DNA of 26,830 nucleotides from a virus. The stretch is taken from positions 1 to 26,830 of IMG/VR virus record IMGVR_UViG_3300049597_000173; one strand, given 5' to 3'. Numbering within the stretch: the first letter of the stretch is position 1; each line of letters opens with the position of its first letter. Positions 1-5,412 of this stretch are shown one piece after another. The notes under the pieces are model-generated. The model saw nothing but the letters and a program-made list of their open reading frames with translations. It was not told where the DNA came from and searched no databases. The position numbers were made by a program, and so were the translations under genes.

Positions 1-103
1 ATTGATAACGCTCAACCTGCGAAAGCGCTCGCATTTCGTCAACAAAGGGAGTCAACTAATACAAGGACGTTGTTTACCGCCATAGCGATGGCTCCAACGG
101 TGG
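1..103 (-). other. left edge, downstream of hammerhead A; no convincing gene
   Basis: On the minus strand this is the start of the RNA released by cleavage of the ribozyme at 104-180. The only start with a reasonable Shine-Dalgarno (GGAG, 8 nt upstream) is an ATG at 83, which reads just 14 codons before a stop at 39. A second ATG at 34 is open to the window edge but has no Shine-Dalgarno. The strand has small inverted repeats (GCCAT/ATGGC near 81-94; GCGA/TCGC near 21-34). I cannot say whether this is a leader, a small RNA or the beginning of a gene that lies outside the window. Confidence 0.3.
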
Positions 104-180
104 CCGTAAGACTACTGCAGCGCAAGTGTTTAATTTTGCACAACAATAGTTTCGCCGAATGCACGGCTCATCAGTTACGG
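104..180 (-). ncRNA. hammerhead ribozyme A (type I, extended stem III)
   Basis: Read on the minus strand, the sequence has stem I strand CCGTAA (180-175), the core CTGATGA (174-168), stem II GCCG/CGGC with a 6-nt loop, GAAA (153-150), stem III, then TC and the second stem I strand TTACGG (109-104). Stem I is a perfect 6 bp. Stem III is longer than in the other four copies: CTATTG/CAGTAG (one G-U), a 2x2 internal loop, then GTGC/GCGC and a 14-nt loop. All invariant core nucleotides are present. Cleavage is predicted after the C complementary to base 110, between 110 and 109. The stop codon of the gene at 175-402 is in stem I. Confidence 0.9.
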
Positions 181-402
181 TGAATTATCGAAATCTTTTA
201 AGAAATCGCTAAATTGAGAATCGATCCATTCATACGGATCCCCGGTTCTCGCCTTGGCGACTCCATAAGGCATTTCGTTTGATTGACAATAATAGTCAAA
301 CAGTGCGTTAAATAAATTAACGGTTAAACCTTGTCCATCACGGAATCGATTAATGTCGATAGCGTAGCGGCGATTTAATACTTCAAAATCATTTACATTC
401 AT
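175..402 (-). CDS. hypothetical protein, 75 aa
   Basis: Not recognised. It is a soluble, acidic, aromatic-rich 75-residue protein (Tyr, Phe and Asp are common, for example the stretch LFDYYCQ at about 34-40), with no membrane segment or known motif visible. Its start overlaps the end of the 399-869 gene by 4 nt, so the two are translationally coupled. It is the last gene of its module: its TAA stop (177-175) forms part of stem I of hammerhead A. A start-proximal ATPase or nuclease motif is absent, so no function is proposed. Confidence 0.7.
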   Translation of the reverse strand: MNVNDFEVLNRRYAIDINRFRDGQGLTVNLFNALFDYYCQSNEMPYGVAKARTGDPYEWIDSQFSDFLKDFDNSP

Positions 403-869
403 AATGTATCCTTTATATATTCATATTTACCGTATTCACGGCATCTTAATTCTTCTTTAAACCATTCGCGCAATTGTCCTTGCACTTGAGCTTGAGTGTC
501 GAGTATCGCCATTATATGGTTGTCTGACAGTTCAGCTAGTGGGACATAGCGCTTTGGCTGATCACCTTTGGGACCGTAAGTGCCCCAATGCAAACTTCTC
601 CTGATTACGTCGAAAGAGTCATCAGAATAAATCGACAACTCATCGTATGGCGCATCGTCATGGCGATTACGACGAAGGTAATCATTACCTCCATCAACCA
701 TATACTCTTTACCGTTCTTATCGATATAGGTTTGGTAATGGTGACGGCTTAGCGATCGTAAGATCGTGCCATCAGGAGTTCGTATTTGGTTTAAGACGAT
801 AAAGCGTTGGGCAATGCCAAGCTCTTTCGCTATACTGTTTTCAGCTTTATTAGAAAATTCGTCTGTCAT
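399..869 (-). CDS. conserved phage hypothetical protein, 156 aa
   Basis: The middle of the protein (RTPDGT at 31-36, YMVDGGNDYLRR near 56-67, and RSLHWGTYGPKG near 91-102) resembles, from memory, a family of functionally unassigned proteins common in tailed phages that carry the same pattern of TPDG, VDGG-DY-RR and F/HWGTYG-GDQP-KY. No catalytic motif or membrane segment is evident. It sits in an overlapping string of genes (175-1350), starts 9 nt after the 878-1135 gene and overlaps the next one by 4 nt. The role is unknown; an early-expressed accessory protein is likely from the position. Confidence 0.75.
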   Translation of the reverse strand: MTDEFSNKAENSIAKELGIAQRFIVLNQIRTPDGTILRSLSRHHYQTYIDKNGKEYMVDGGNDYLRRNRHDDAPYDELSIYSDDSFDVIRRSLHWGTYGPKGDQPKRYVPLAELSDNHIMAILDTQAQVQGQLREWFKEELRCREYGKYEYIKDTL

Positions 870-877
870 AGTATTCC

Positions 878-1135
878 TTAAATCTCAAATACGACTAAGC
901 GACCAGGATTTTGCCATTCAGCAAATAATCCTTTAGAGCGCAATAGCTCTGTGATTTTAGGACTTACGCCAAACTCCCAATCGGGAATTCGGTATCCATC
1001 ATAATAATCACACCATAAGTAAGACGTAGCCTCTTCAGCAGAAATGCTAAAGTTGCCGTTATCGTCGCAGTGCTCATACACTGGACAACCGATTTTCTTC
1101 AAAGCCGTAAAGGCTGCTTTATATTTCATTTTCAT
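878..1135 (-). CDS. conserved phage hypothetical protein, 85 aa
   Basis: An 85-residue acidic protein with an F-S-I-S-A-E-E segment (28-34), a W-C-D-Y-Y-D-G-Y segment (41-48) and a C-terminal W-x-NPGRLVVFEI end. Small phage proteins with the same order (FTISAEE, WADYY, FGV-P-I, W-NPG) are common in phage genomes and have no assigned function; that match is from memory. Its start overlaps the stop of the 1132-1350 gene by 4 nt (coupling), and it precedes the 399-869 gene. No membrane helix or enzyme motif is visible. Confidence 0.7.
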   Translation of the reverse strand: MKMKYKAAFTALKKIGCPVYEHCDDNGNFSISAEEATSYLWCDYYDGYRIPDWEFGVSPKITELLRSKGLFAEWQNPGRLVVFEI

Positions 1136-1350
1136 AATGATTCCTTTGTGTTATTTAAAATTTCGTCATGAAATGCTAAGAAGTCTTTACATAGATTTCT
1201 CATACGCAAAAATGCGCTGCGCTCATGCTCATTCATATCAAGCGATTCTACATCATACGCTTCGCTCATAGCGTCCACACACTGTTCAAGTGCGCTTTCA
1301 GTATTTTCAAACATGCAATAAGACATGTTCGGTATGTTACTATTTGGCAT
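1132..1350 (-). CDS. hypothetical protein, 72 aa; first gene after hammerhead B
   Basis: Not recognised. A 72-residue soluble protein, acidic and Met-rich. It is the first gene downstream of hammerhead B: after the predicted cut at 1378/1377 the mRNA leader is 27 nt, contains AAAGGAAT, and leads into the ATG at 1350. Its stop overlaps the start of the 878-1135 gene. It therefore heads a four-gene module (1350 to 175) bounded by ribozymes B and A. Confidence 0.65.
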   Translation of the reverse strand: MPNSNIPNMSYCMFENTESALEQCVDAMSEAYDVESLDMNEHERSAFLRMRNLCKDFLAFHDEILNNTKESL

Positions 1351-1371
1351 AATATTCCTTTTATAATAAGT

Positions 1372-1421
1372 GTTAAAGACCTCTCACGAGGTTTCGTCCA
1401 TTGAGGACTCATCAGTTTAAC
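1372..1421 (-). ncRNA. hammerhead ribozyme B (type I)
   Basis: Minus strand, in order: stem I GTTAAA (1421-1416), core CTGATGA (1415-1409), stem II GTCC-TCAAT-GGAC (1408-1396), GAAA (1395-1392), stem III CCTC-GTGA-GAGG with a GNRA tetraloop (1391-1380), TC (1379-1378), and the second stem I strand TTTAAC (1377-1372). Every helix is perfectly paired and all conserved core bases are present. Cleavage is predicted between 1378 and 1377. The TAA stop of the 1417-1653 gene (1419-1417) is inside stem I, and the next gene starts 22 nt beyond the ribozyme. Confidence 0.96.
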
Positions 1422-1653
1422 TTAATACAGCAATCAACGTATCTTCATACGCTTTAACGAAAAAGCGGGTTTGCTCTTGCTCCGTTAAATGGCCACTTGT
1501 GCGAGCCATAAACTCATCACGAGTTTTATCCATACGTTGCTCTAATACGCTCATATCGCCATTGCCAACTTCTAGCCATATCTCATAAATACGGTAAAGA
1601 TCGGTATGGAGCTGAGTGAGCGCCAACGAAATCATAGTGTCTTTTACAGTCAT
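1417..1653 (-). CDS. hypothetical protein, 78 aa
   Basis: Not recognised. A 78-residue, probably all-helical soluble protein, slightly acidic, with no membrane segment. Its start overlaps the stop of the small membrane-protein gene at 1653-1763 by one base (TAATG). Its TAA stop is embedded in stem I of hammerhead B, which makes it the last gene of the module lying between ribozymes C and B. No function is proposed. Confidence 0.65.
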   Translation of the reverse strand: MTVKDTMISLALTQLHTDLYRIYEIWLEVGNGDMSVLEQRMDKTRDEFMARTSGHLTEQEQTRFFVKAYEDTLIAVLS

Positions 1654-1763
1654 TATATTCCTCTACTTTCTAAGTGTAAACCAAAAAACAAAAAAGCAAA
1701 AAAGACCATTAAGATGATTACCCATCCAATGATCTCTCCAACAGTCGGTTCTTTATAATCCAT
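1653..1763 (-). CDS. small single-pass membrane protein, 36 aa
   Basis: A 36-codon gene missed by length cut-offs. The protein begins MDYKEPTVGE and then has one long hydrophobic stretch (residues 11-29, IIGW to FFG, with VFFAFLFF at its core), ending in a short polar tail (HLESRGI). Both ends fit exactly: its ATG (1763-1761) overlaps the stop of the 1763-2086 gene, and its TAA (1655-1653) overlaps the start of the 1417-1653 gene, each by one base in TAATG. This nested coupling is the main support for it being real. The role is unknown; small phage membrane proteins sometimes act in exclusion or lysis control. Confidence 0.65.
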   Translation of the reverse strand: MDYKEPTVGEIIGWVIILMVFFAFLFFGLHLESRGI

Positions 1764-2086
1764 TAGTATTTTCCTTTACTATTGCGTGGATCAACGACAT
1801 AATCGTCGTCCAACTCTTGACGTGAGTTAAAGTTTACTTTATACTTAAAGCGACCACACTCTTTGATTACACCAGTGCCATCATCCATTAGGAGACGAGC
1901 ACGCTTAGTAATAGGCATAACCATATTCCAACGGTCATACACCAATGTGTCAAGCATAACAGACTCTTCAAGCTCGCGACCACTTAGGATATTTTCATAA
2001 TCCACAATAACGCGAAACTCGACAGACGTATACCACTTTCCGTCTATTTCTACGATAAAATCGTATGGTTTAAATTCTTTTTTCAT
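1763..2086 (-). CDS. hypothetical protein, 107 aa
   Basis: Not recognised. A 107-residue protein, apparently beta-rich (alternating hydrophobics in FIVEIDGKWYTSVEFRVIVDY near 10-30), soluble, ending in a basic tail. It is the first gene after hammerhead C: the leader after the predicted cut is about 20 nt and carries AAAGGAAA seven bases before the ATG. Its stop overlaps the start of the 36-aa membrane protein. Confidence 0.7.
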   Translation of the reverse strand: MKKEFKPYDFIVEIDGKWYTSVEFRVIVDYENILSGRELEESVMLDTLVYDRWNMVMPITKRARLLMDDGTGVIKECGRFKYKVNFNSRQELDDDYVVDPRNSKGKY

Positions 2087-2100
2087 AATATTTCCTTTTA

Positions 2101-2151
2101 ATATAAGACTGGATTTCTCCAGTTTCGTCGTTCCCGACTCATCAGTTATAT
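2101..2151 (-). ncRNA. hammerhead ribozyme C (type I)
   Basis: Minus strand: stem I ATATAA (2151-2146), CTGATGA (2145-2139), stem II GTCG-GGAA-CGAC (2138-2127), GAAA (2126-2123), stem III CTGGA-GAAA-TCCAG (2122-2109), TC (2108-2107), and the second stem I strand TTATAT (2106-2101). All three helices are perfect and the core matches the hammerhead consensus. Cleavage is predicted between 2107 and 2106. The stop codon of the 2146-2571 gene is the last three bases of the first stem I strand. The next gene starts at 2086. Confidence 0.96.
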
Positions 2152-2571
2152 GTAAGCATTGATCAATGCTGTTGAATAGTTAATAGATGCTTTTGCACGC
2201 TTTAAGTTTGCTTTATGGTCGCCAACATATTGAGACCATATCACTCCTGAGTTTTTAGCTCTAGCGTCTTTGTGTGTCATTAATTCTCTAATACGTGAAT
2301 GTCCTTCCATACCTACTGGAAATATATCCCACATTTTAGCTAATGCCCGGGCATCACCACTAATAAATGCCTTTTTATTAGCAGCATTAACTTCATTAAT
2401 CGCTTCTTTTAATACTTTCCATGAAGCAATTTCTTGGGCGCGCTCAGCGCTCAGCGTTGTTGCTACATCTTTAATAGCTGTAGATAAAACTGGACCACTG
2501 GCTTTTAAACCTTTGGTCATTGTTTTTGCAATTTTATTTATCTGTGCTGCTGTTACTTTAAAGCTTTTCAT
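2146..2571 (-). CDS. hypothetical protein, 141 aa
   Basis: Not recognised. A basic, Ala/Lys-rich, helical 141-residue protein (N-terminus MKSFKVTAAQINKIAKTM). The composition (many Lys, Ala and Ser, few aromatics) would suit a nucleic-acid-binding protein, but no motif proves it. It starts 22 nt after the DUF3102-like gene, with AAGAAGGAAT as its Shine-Dalgarno. Its TAA stop forms part of hammerhead C stem I. Confidence 0.65.
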   Translation of the reverse strand: MKSFKVTAAQINKIAKTMTKGLKASGPVLSTAIKDVATTLSAERAQEIASWKVLKEAINEVNAANKKAFISGDARALAKMWDIFPVGMEGHSRIRELMTHKDARAKNSGVIWSQYVGDHKANLKRAKASINYSTALINAYI

Positions 2572-2592
2572 AAGATTTATTCCTTCTTTATA

Positions 2593-3387
2593 TTATTTAA
2601 ATACTTCTTTTAATTGAGATTTAGCGTGCTTAATATGCTCTTTAATCTCTTTTGTGTTATTAAATACAGTGTTATTTTCTCTTTCAAGAGCTTTACACAC
2701 ATATCCATTGTTTTCAGCAAATGTTTTCATTTCTAAGATCCATGAATATAATTCAATATCGTCTAGAAATGCTTCGCGATGGCTTTCAATTACCATTTCA
2801 GAATATTGCTTTTTAACGATAGGCTTTAAATCTGAAATATCATTTTCAATTTCTTGATATTCAATTGCTTGCTTTTCGTAGAAAGCATCTAATTCTTGGC
2901 TAGTCATACCAGTTCGTTCTTCTTCAGCGAGCTCATAACCCGCTTTAGCGACAATTTCTCGCTCAGTTTCAGGTAGCTTTTTAAGAACTTCCTTAACTTG
3001 AGCAACGGTCATCTTTTCACCTTTAGCTAGTTTTTGCTCAACTAAAGCAACCTTTTCAGGATCGTTAGATGGTTTTGATAACTGTTGAAGAATAGTAATC
3101 GATTGGCTTGGAAGAAAATCAATTTTCCTCCCAAAGCGCTCATAGACTAGAATGCAGTTAATTGCGTTTTGTTTCTCAAATCCTACTTCTTCTAACCAAC
3201 TACCCCAACGACTATTTACGCCATTGCGAGTTGCTAATTTCTCATTTACTTCTTTGAGATGCTTACCAACTTCAAGATACGCTTCAACGGTGCGTTGAGC
3301 TGCATTAAGAACCAATTCCTTCTTTTCAGTTAGAAATTGCTCAATTTTTACATCTTTTACTTCGACGTCAATTACGTCATTTTTCAT
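2593..3387 (-). CDS. DUF3102-like coiled-coil protein, 264 aa
   Basis: The N-terminal third has the pattern of the DUF3102 family: a long helix ending in A-YLEVGKHLKEVNEKL (about 36-51), then W-G-SWLEEVGFEKQNAINCILVYERFG (about 62-86), the usual 'W-WL-GFS-A--M--F' signature. The rest is charged and predicted helical/coiled coil, with a K/E-rich middle. DUF3102 proteins occur on phages and mobile elements, often near DNA-processing genes, and have no settled biochemical role. It is the first gene after hammerhead D; the leader has AAAGGAGATCTT before the ATG at 3387. Confidence 0.65.
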   Translation of the reverse strand: MKNDVIDVEVKDVKIEQFLTEKKELVLNAAQRTVEAYLEVGKHLKEVNEKLATRNGVNSRWGSWLEEVGFEKQNAINCILVYERFGRKIDFLPSQSITILQQLSKPSNDPEKVALVEQKLAKGEKMTVAQVKEVLKKLPETEREIVAKAGYELAEEERTGMTSQELDAFYEKQAIEYQEIENDISDLKPIVKKQYSEMVIESHREAFLDDIELYSWILEMKTFAENNGYVCKALERENNTVFNNTKEIKEHIKHAKSQLKEVFK

Positions 3388-3406
3388 AAGATCTCCTTTT
3401 GTGAAT

Positions 3407-3457
3407 AATCTAAGACCACTTTCGTGGTTTCGTCGTTACCGACTCGTCAGTTAGATT
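3407..3457 (-). ncRNA. hammerhead ribozyme D (type I, CUGACGA core)
   Basis: Minus strand: stem I AATCTAA (3457-3451), core CTGACGA (3450-3444), stem II GTCG-GTAA-CGAC (3443-3432), GAAA (3431-3428), stem III CCAC-GAAA-GTGG (3427-3416), TC (3415-3414), and TTAGATT (3413-3407). Stem I is 7 perfect bp. The single core difference from the other copies (C for U) is at position 7 of the standard numbering, which is naturally variable in hammerheads. Cleavage is predicted between 3414 and 3413. The upstream gene's stop (3461-3459) lies just outside stem I. Confidence 0.95.
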
Positions 3458-3458
3458 G

Positions 3459-3629
3459 TTAGAACCATCCTAAGATTGCTCCTAGTGGGAATATAAATAC
3501 TCCACAAGCTCTTGCAATTGTTTTACCGTCCACTTGTAGCTGTGAAAAAAGTTTAACGATGTTTGCGATATAACCCAATACAGCGGCAATCACAACAACG
3601 ATAAACACGATAGAAAATGCTAATTCCAT
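3459..3629 (-). CDS. small membrane protein, 56 aa
   Basis: A 56-codon gene below usual ORF cut-offs. The protein begins MELAFSIVFIVVVIAAVLGY, a strong N-terminal membrane helix, then a short polar stretch (KLFSQLQVDGKTIARA, about 26-41) and a second hydrophobic segment ending IFPLGAILGWF. Similar two-helix proteins with a V-DGK-IAR linker and F-PLG-ILG end occur in many phages with no proven role (from memory). The Shine-Dalgarno is AAAGGAAT seven bases before the ATG at 3629. It is the last gene of the module between ribozymes E and D. Confidence 0.75.
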   Translation of the reverse strand: MELAFSIVFIVVVIAAVLGYIANIVKLFSQLQVDGKTIARACGVFIFPLGAILGWF

Positions 3630-3640
3630 TTTTAATTCCT

Positions 3641-3790
3641 TTATTTAGCTAATAAATATAAACCAATGTTACTAAAGGCGTAGCCAGTGTAAACAATAAG
3701 GTTTGGTAAAGATCCTTTGAAATATTGGTCTAATCCAATACCAAAGTAAACTAATCCAATCACAATGATTAAGTATTTCATTTCAAACAT
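3641..3790 (-). CDS. small hydrophobic protein, 49 aa
   Basis: A 49-residue protein whose first half is hydrophobic (MFEMKYLIIVIGLVYFGIGL) and whose second half has another apolar, Tyr-rich stretch (NLIVYTGYAFSNIGLYLLAK), so probably two membrane passes. Its ATG (3790-3788) overlaps the stop of the 3790-3960 gene by one base, and a strong GGAGG lies about 7 nt upstream of the ATG, within the end of that gene. Function unknown. A second in-frame Met at residue 4 could also be used. Confidence 0.65.
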   Translation of the reverse strand: MFEMKYLIIVIGLVYFGIGLDQYFKGSLPNLIVYTGYAFSNIGLYLLAK

Positions 3791-3960
3791 TATAAGTCCT
3801 CCACAGCTAGGAAATTTGCATTTCCAGCGAAGATTTCTTTAAACGCTTTGATGAGTTCATCATCGTTGAGCTTATAAGTAAAGCTTGAAGTATCACACTC
3901 CATATGTATGGCGCTAACCATACCTCCACGGTTAAAACCGTTATATATAATTTTATTCAT
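3790..3960 (-). CDS. hypothetical protein, 56 aa
   Basis: A 56-residue soluble acidic protein, beginning MNKIIYNGFNRGGMVSAIHM and ending in a helical segment (DDELIKAFKEIFAGNANF). The leader has GAAAGGAAAA before the ATG at 3960, matching the Shine-Dalgarno style of the whole leftward operon. Its stop overlaps the next ATG by one base. Not recognised. Confidence 0.65.
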   Translation of the reverse strand: MNKIIYNGFNRGGMVSAIHMECDTSSFTYKLNDDELIKAFKEIFAGNANFLAVEDL

Positions 3961-4096
3961 AATAATTTTCCTTTCAATAATAAAATAATTTAGTGAGGAT
4001 TTTTACGTTATCCTCGAAACGGTTGAGTTCGATTACTTTTACGTCGTTCTGTTCAACTCTGGCTCGACGGTGCTTCTATGGCTTTCACCATATTAT
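3961..4096 (-). other. leader between hammerhead E and the 3790-3960 gene; possible structured RNA or broken small ORF
   Basis: This 136-nt stretch begins at the predicted cut of hammerhead E and has no clean gene. It contains inverted repeats: gaggat/atcctc (3995-4000 with 4010-4015), and two interleaved pairs, gttga/tcaac (4022-4026 with 4053-4057) and cgtcg/cgacg (4042-4046 with 4065-4069). Their order A-B-A'-B' allows an H-type pseudoknot. Alternatively, an ATG at 4091 reads only 12 codons, while the next frame is open for 28 codons to a TGA at 3976-3974, as if one base were missing from a small gene. I cannot decide between the two. Confidence 0.4.
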
Positions 4097-4148
4097 GCAT
4101 AATACTACCTTTCGGTAGTTTCGGCTAATAAAGCCTCATCAGTTATGC
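4097..4148 (-). ncRNA. hammerhead ribozyme E (type I, GUA cleavage site)
   Basis: Minus strand: stem I GCATAA (4148-4143), CTGATGA (4142-4136), stem II GGCT-TTATT-AGCC (4135-4123), GAAA (4122-4119), stem III CTACC-GAAA-GGTAG (4118-4105), TA (4104-4103), and TTATGC (4102-4097). All helices are perfect. The residue before the cut is A rather than C, still within the NUH rule for hammerhead cleavage. The cut is predicted between 4103 and 4102. The TAA stop of the 4143-4331 gene (4145-4143) is in stem I. Confidence 0.95.
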
Positions 4149-4331
4149 TGATTTAAATGTATCATAAGTTTGTTTACTTACAACCATTGTCGTAATTTTA
4201 CTATAGTTTGCATCAACCCAAAGCGATAATTTGCTTGGATGGTTGTTGCTTGTAAAGTAAGATTTATCGTGTATCTTTTTAGATTTCGAAACTTTCGTTT
4301 CTACACCATTTGAGATTAAATAATAAAACAT
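4143..4331 (-). CDS. hypothetical protein, 62 aa
   Basis: Not recognised. A basic, Ser/Lys/Thr-rich 62-residue soluble protein (N-terminus MFYYLISNGVETKVSKSKKI). The ATG at 4331 has AAAAAAGGAAATAAC as leader and lies 13 nt after the stop of the 4345-4686 gene. It is the last gene of the first module of the leftward operon; its stop is inside stem I of hammerhead E. Confidence 0.65.
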   Translation of the reverse strand: MFYYLISNGVETKVSKSKKIHDKSYFTSNNHPSKLSLWVDANYSKITTMVVSKQTYDTFKSA

Positions 4332-4344
4332 GTTATTTCCTTTT

Positions 4345-4686
4345 TTAGTTAGTTTTTAATTTATCTAATTGCGCTTGCAATTTTGCCATTCTTTCGGCAA
4401 TTTTGCTTTCTTGCAATTTAGTACGTTCTGCTTTCTTAGCTTCACGTTCTTGACGCTTTACGTCTTTTTTCGCTTTATTCGCAGCTTTGATTTCTTTCTC
4501 AATTCTACGGAATTCGGCTTTCGCTTCATCTGTGAATTTTGCAGATTTATATCCATTTGCTTGAATAATATTCGATAATTCAACTGGATCCATAGTCTCA
4601 GTTAATACATTTTCTGTAATAACAACTTTAGTTTCAGTTAATACCAATTTACCATTAGATAATGTTACATTTAATTGATTTTTCAT
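4345..4686 (-). CDS. coiled-coil basic protein, 113 aa; first gene of the leftward operon
   Basis: The N-terminal half is an ordinary mixed sequence (MKNQLNVTLSNGKLVLTET). From about residue 50 to the end it is a highly charged, Lys/Glu/Ala-rich helix (for example KEIKAANKAKKDVKRQEREA), almost certainly a coiled coil. It is the promoter-proximal gene of the leftward transcript, and its ATG follows AAAGGAAATTATATATT. No function is recognised; such proteins can bind nucleic acid, but nothing here proves it. Confidence 0.7.
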   Translation of the reverse strand: MKNQLNVTLSNGKLVLTETKVVITENVLTETMDPVELSNIIQANGYKSAKFTDEAKAEFRRIEKEIKAANKAKKDVKRQEREAKKAERTKLQESKIAERMAKLQAQLDKLKTN

Positions 4687-4751
4687 AATATATAATTTCC
4701 TTTAAGTTAATATGAAGTTAATACAAAGATAATGATTAAGAGTATTGTTAA

Positions 4752-4856
4752 TATATTATTCCAGTTATCCGTTGGGATATTCAGTCATTTATAATGCTAA
4801 TAATACAACCAGTAAATCTTTATAATATTATTCCAGTTATCCGTAGGATATTCAGT
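4752..4856. repeat. two copies of a hairpin-bearing repeat
   Basis: Copy 1 (4752-4785) and copy 2 (4821-4856) share ATTATTCCAGTTATCCGT, then GGATATTCAGT, differing by two extra bases (TG) in copy 1. Each has a small inverted repeat, TATCC-gttg-GGATA or TATCC-gta-GGATA. They lie 65-170 bp upstream of the first leftward gene, so they may be operators or part of the leftward transcript's leader. Nothing identical is seen elsewhere in the window. Confidence 0.75.
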
Positions 4857-4932
4857 TAATCTAATAATAAATAAGGATCATTCAGTCAATACTCTCACTC
4901 TTTCCTTGGTTATGGACCTCAGGCACAAAAAA

Positions 4933-5174
4933 GTCGTTTAAAATCAATAACTTAGGGTGAGGCTGCCCAAAATGACCAAAATCTGTCAAAAAAGCCTTTA
5001 GAATCAATAACTTAGCTTTTCGGTAAAAGTCGTTTAGAATCAATAACTTAGAGAGGCTGCCCGTGGGTAAAATAGTCAATAGAATCAATAACTTAGGCGT
5101 TAGTAGCTCCATGGAAAGTTGTGCAAAATCAATAACTTAGGGCACTAAAATAGCCTTTAGAATCAATAACTTAG
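4933..5174. repeat. six direct repeats with core AATCAATAACTTAG (iteron- or promoter-like)
   Basis: Six copies of AATCAATAACTTAG end at 4955, 5015, 5051, 5095, 5140 and 5174, all in the same orientation, with centre spacings of 60, 36, 44, 45 and 34 bp. Most are preceded by a looser conserved half (AAAAgtcGTTTAG or AAAAtaGcCTTTAG), giving a unit of about 27 bp. Both the base identity and the spacer variability argue for a protein-binding array. A translated minus-strand reading across it (repeating KLLILNDF) is a by-product of the repeats. Candidates are a replication-origin iteron array or a cluster of promoters for a phage-specific polymerase. Confidence 0.85.
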
Positions 5175-5184
5175 AGCACCCTCC

Positions 5185-5412
5185 CTTAGGTATACTAAGA
5201 GACCATCCAAGGCATATCCGCCTTAGGTATACTAAGACATGGTTCTACGATGGGTAGAGATCATAGAGCATTCTCCAGCTGAAACCATGGCTTGGAGGCA
5301 AGGACTTGACGAAGATTATGAGTAAGCAAGTTGATACAATGACCACTACATCTTTTACCCACCCACTAACCATAGGCTGCACCAGGGACATATCCGCCTT
5401 AGGTATACTAAG
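5185..5412. promoter_or_regulatory. three copies of palindrome CTTAGGTATACTAAG
   Basis: The 15-mer CTTAGGTATACTAAG (arms CTTAG and CTAAG around a 5-bp centre) occurs at 5185-5199, 5222-5236 and 5398-5412. The second and third copies are identical over 27 bp, including the upstream CATATCCGC. Perfect palindromic arms suggest a dimeric repressor or activator site. Between copies 2 and 3 the only reading frame is 28 codons from the ATG at 5239, with no Shine-Dalgarno, so I do not call a gene there. Confidence 0.7.

Noticed and set aside
4882-5112. 76-codon minus-strand reading frame with repeating KLLILNDF
   Set aside because: It is simply translation of the direct repeats; there is no Shine-Dalgarno and the amino-acid repeat follows the DNA repeat.
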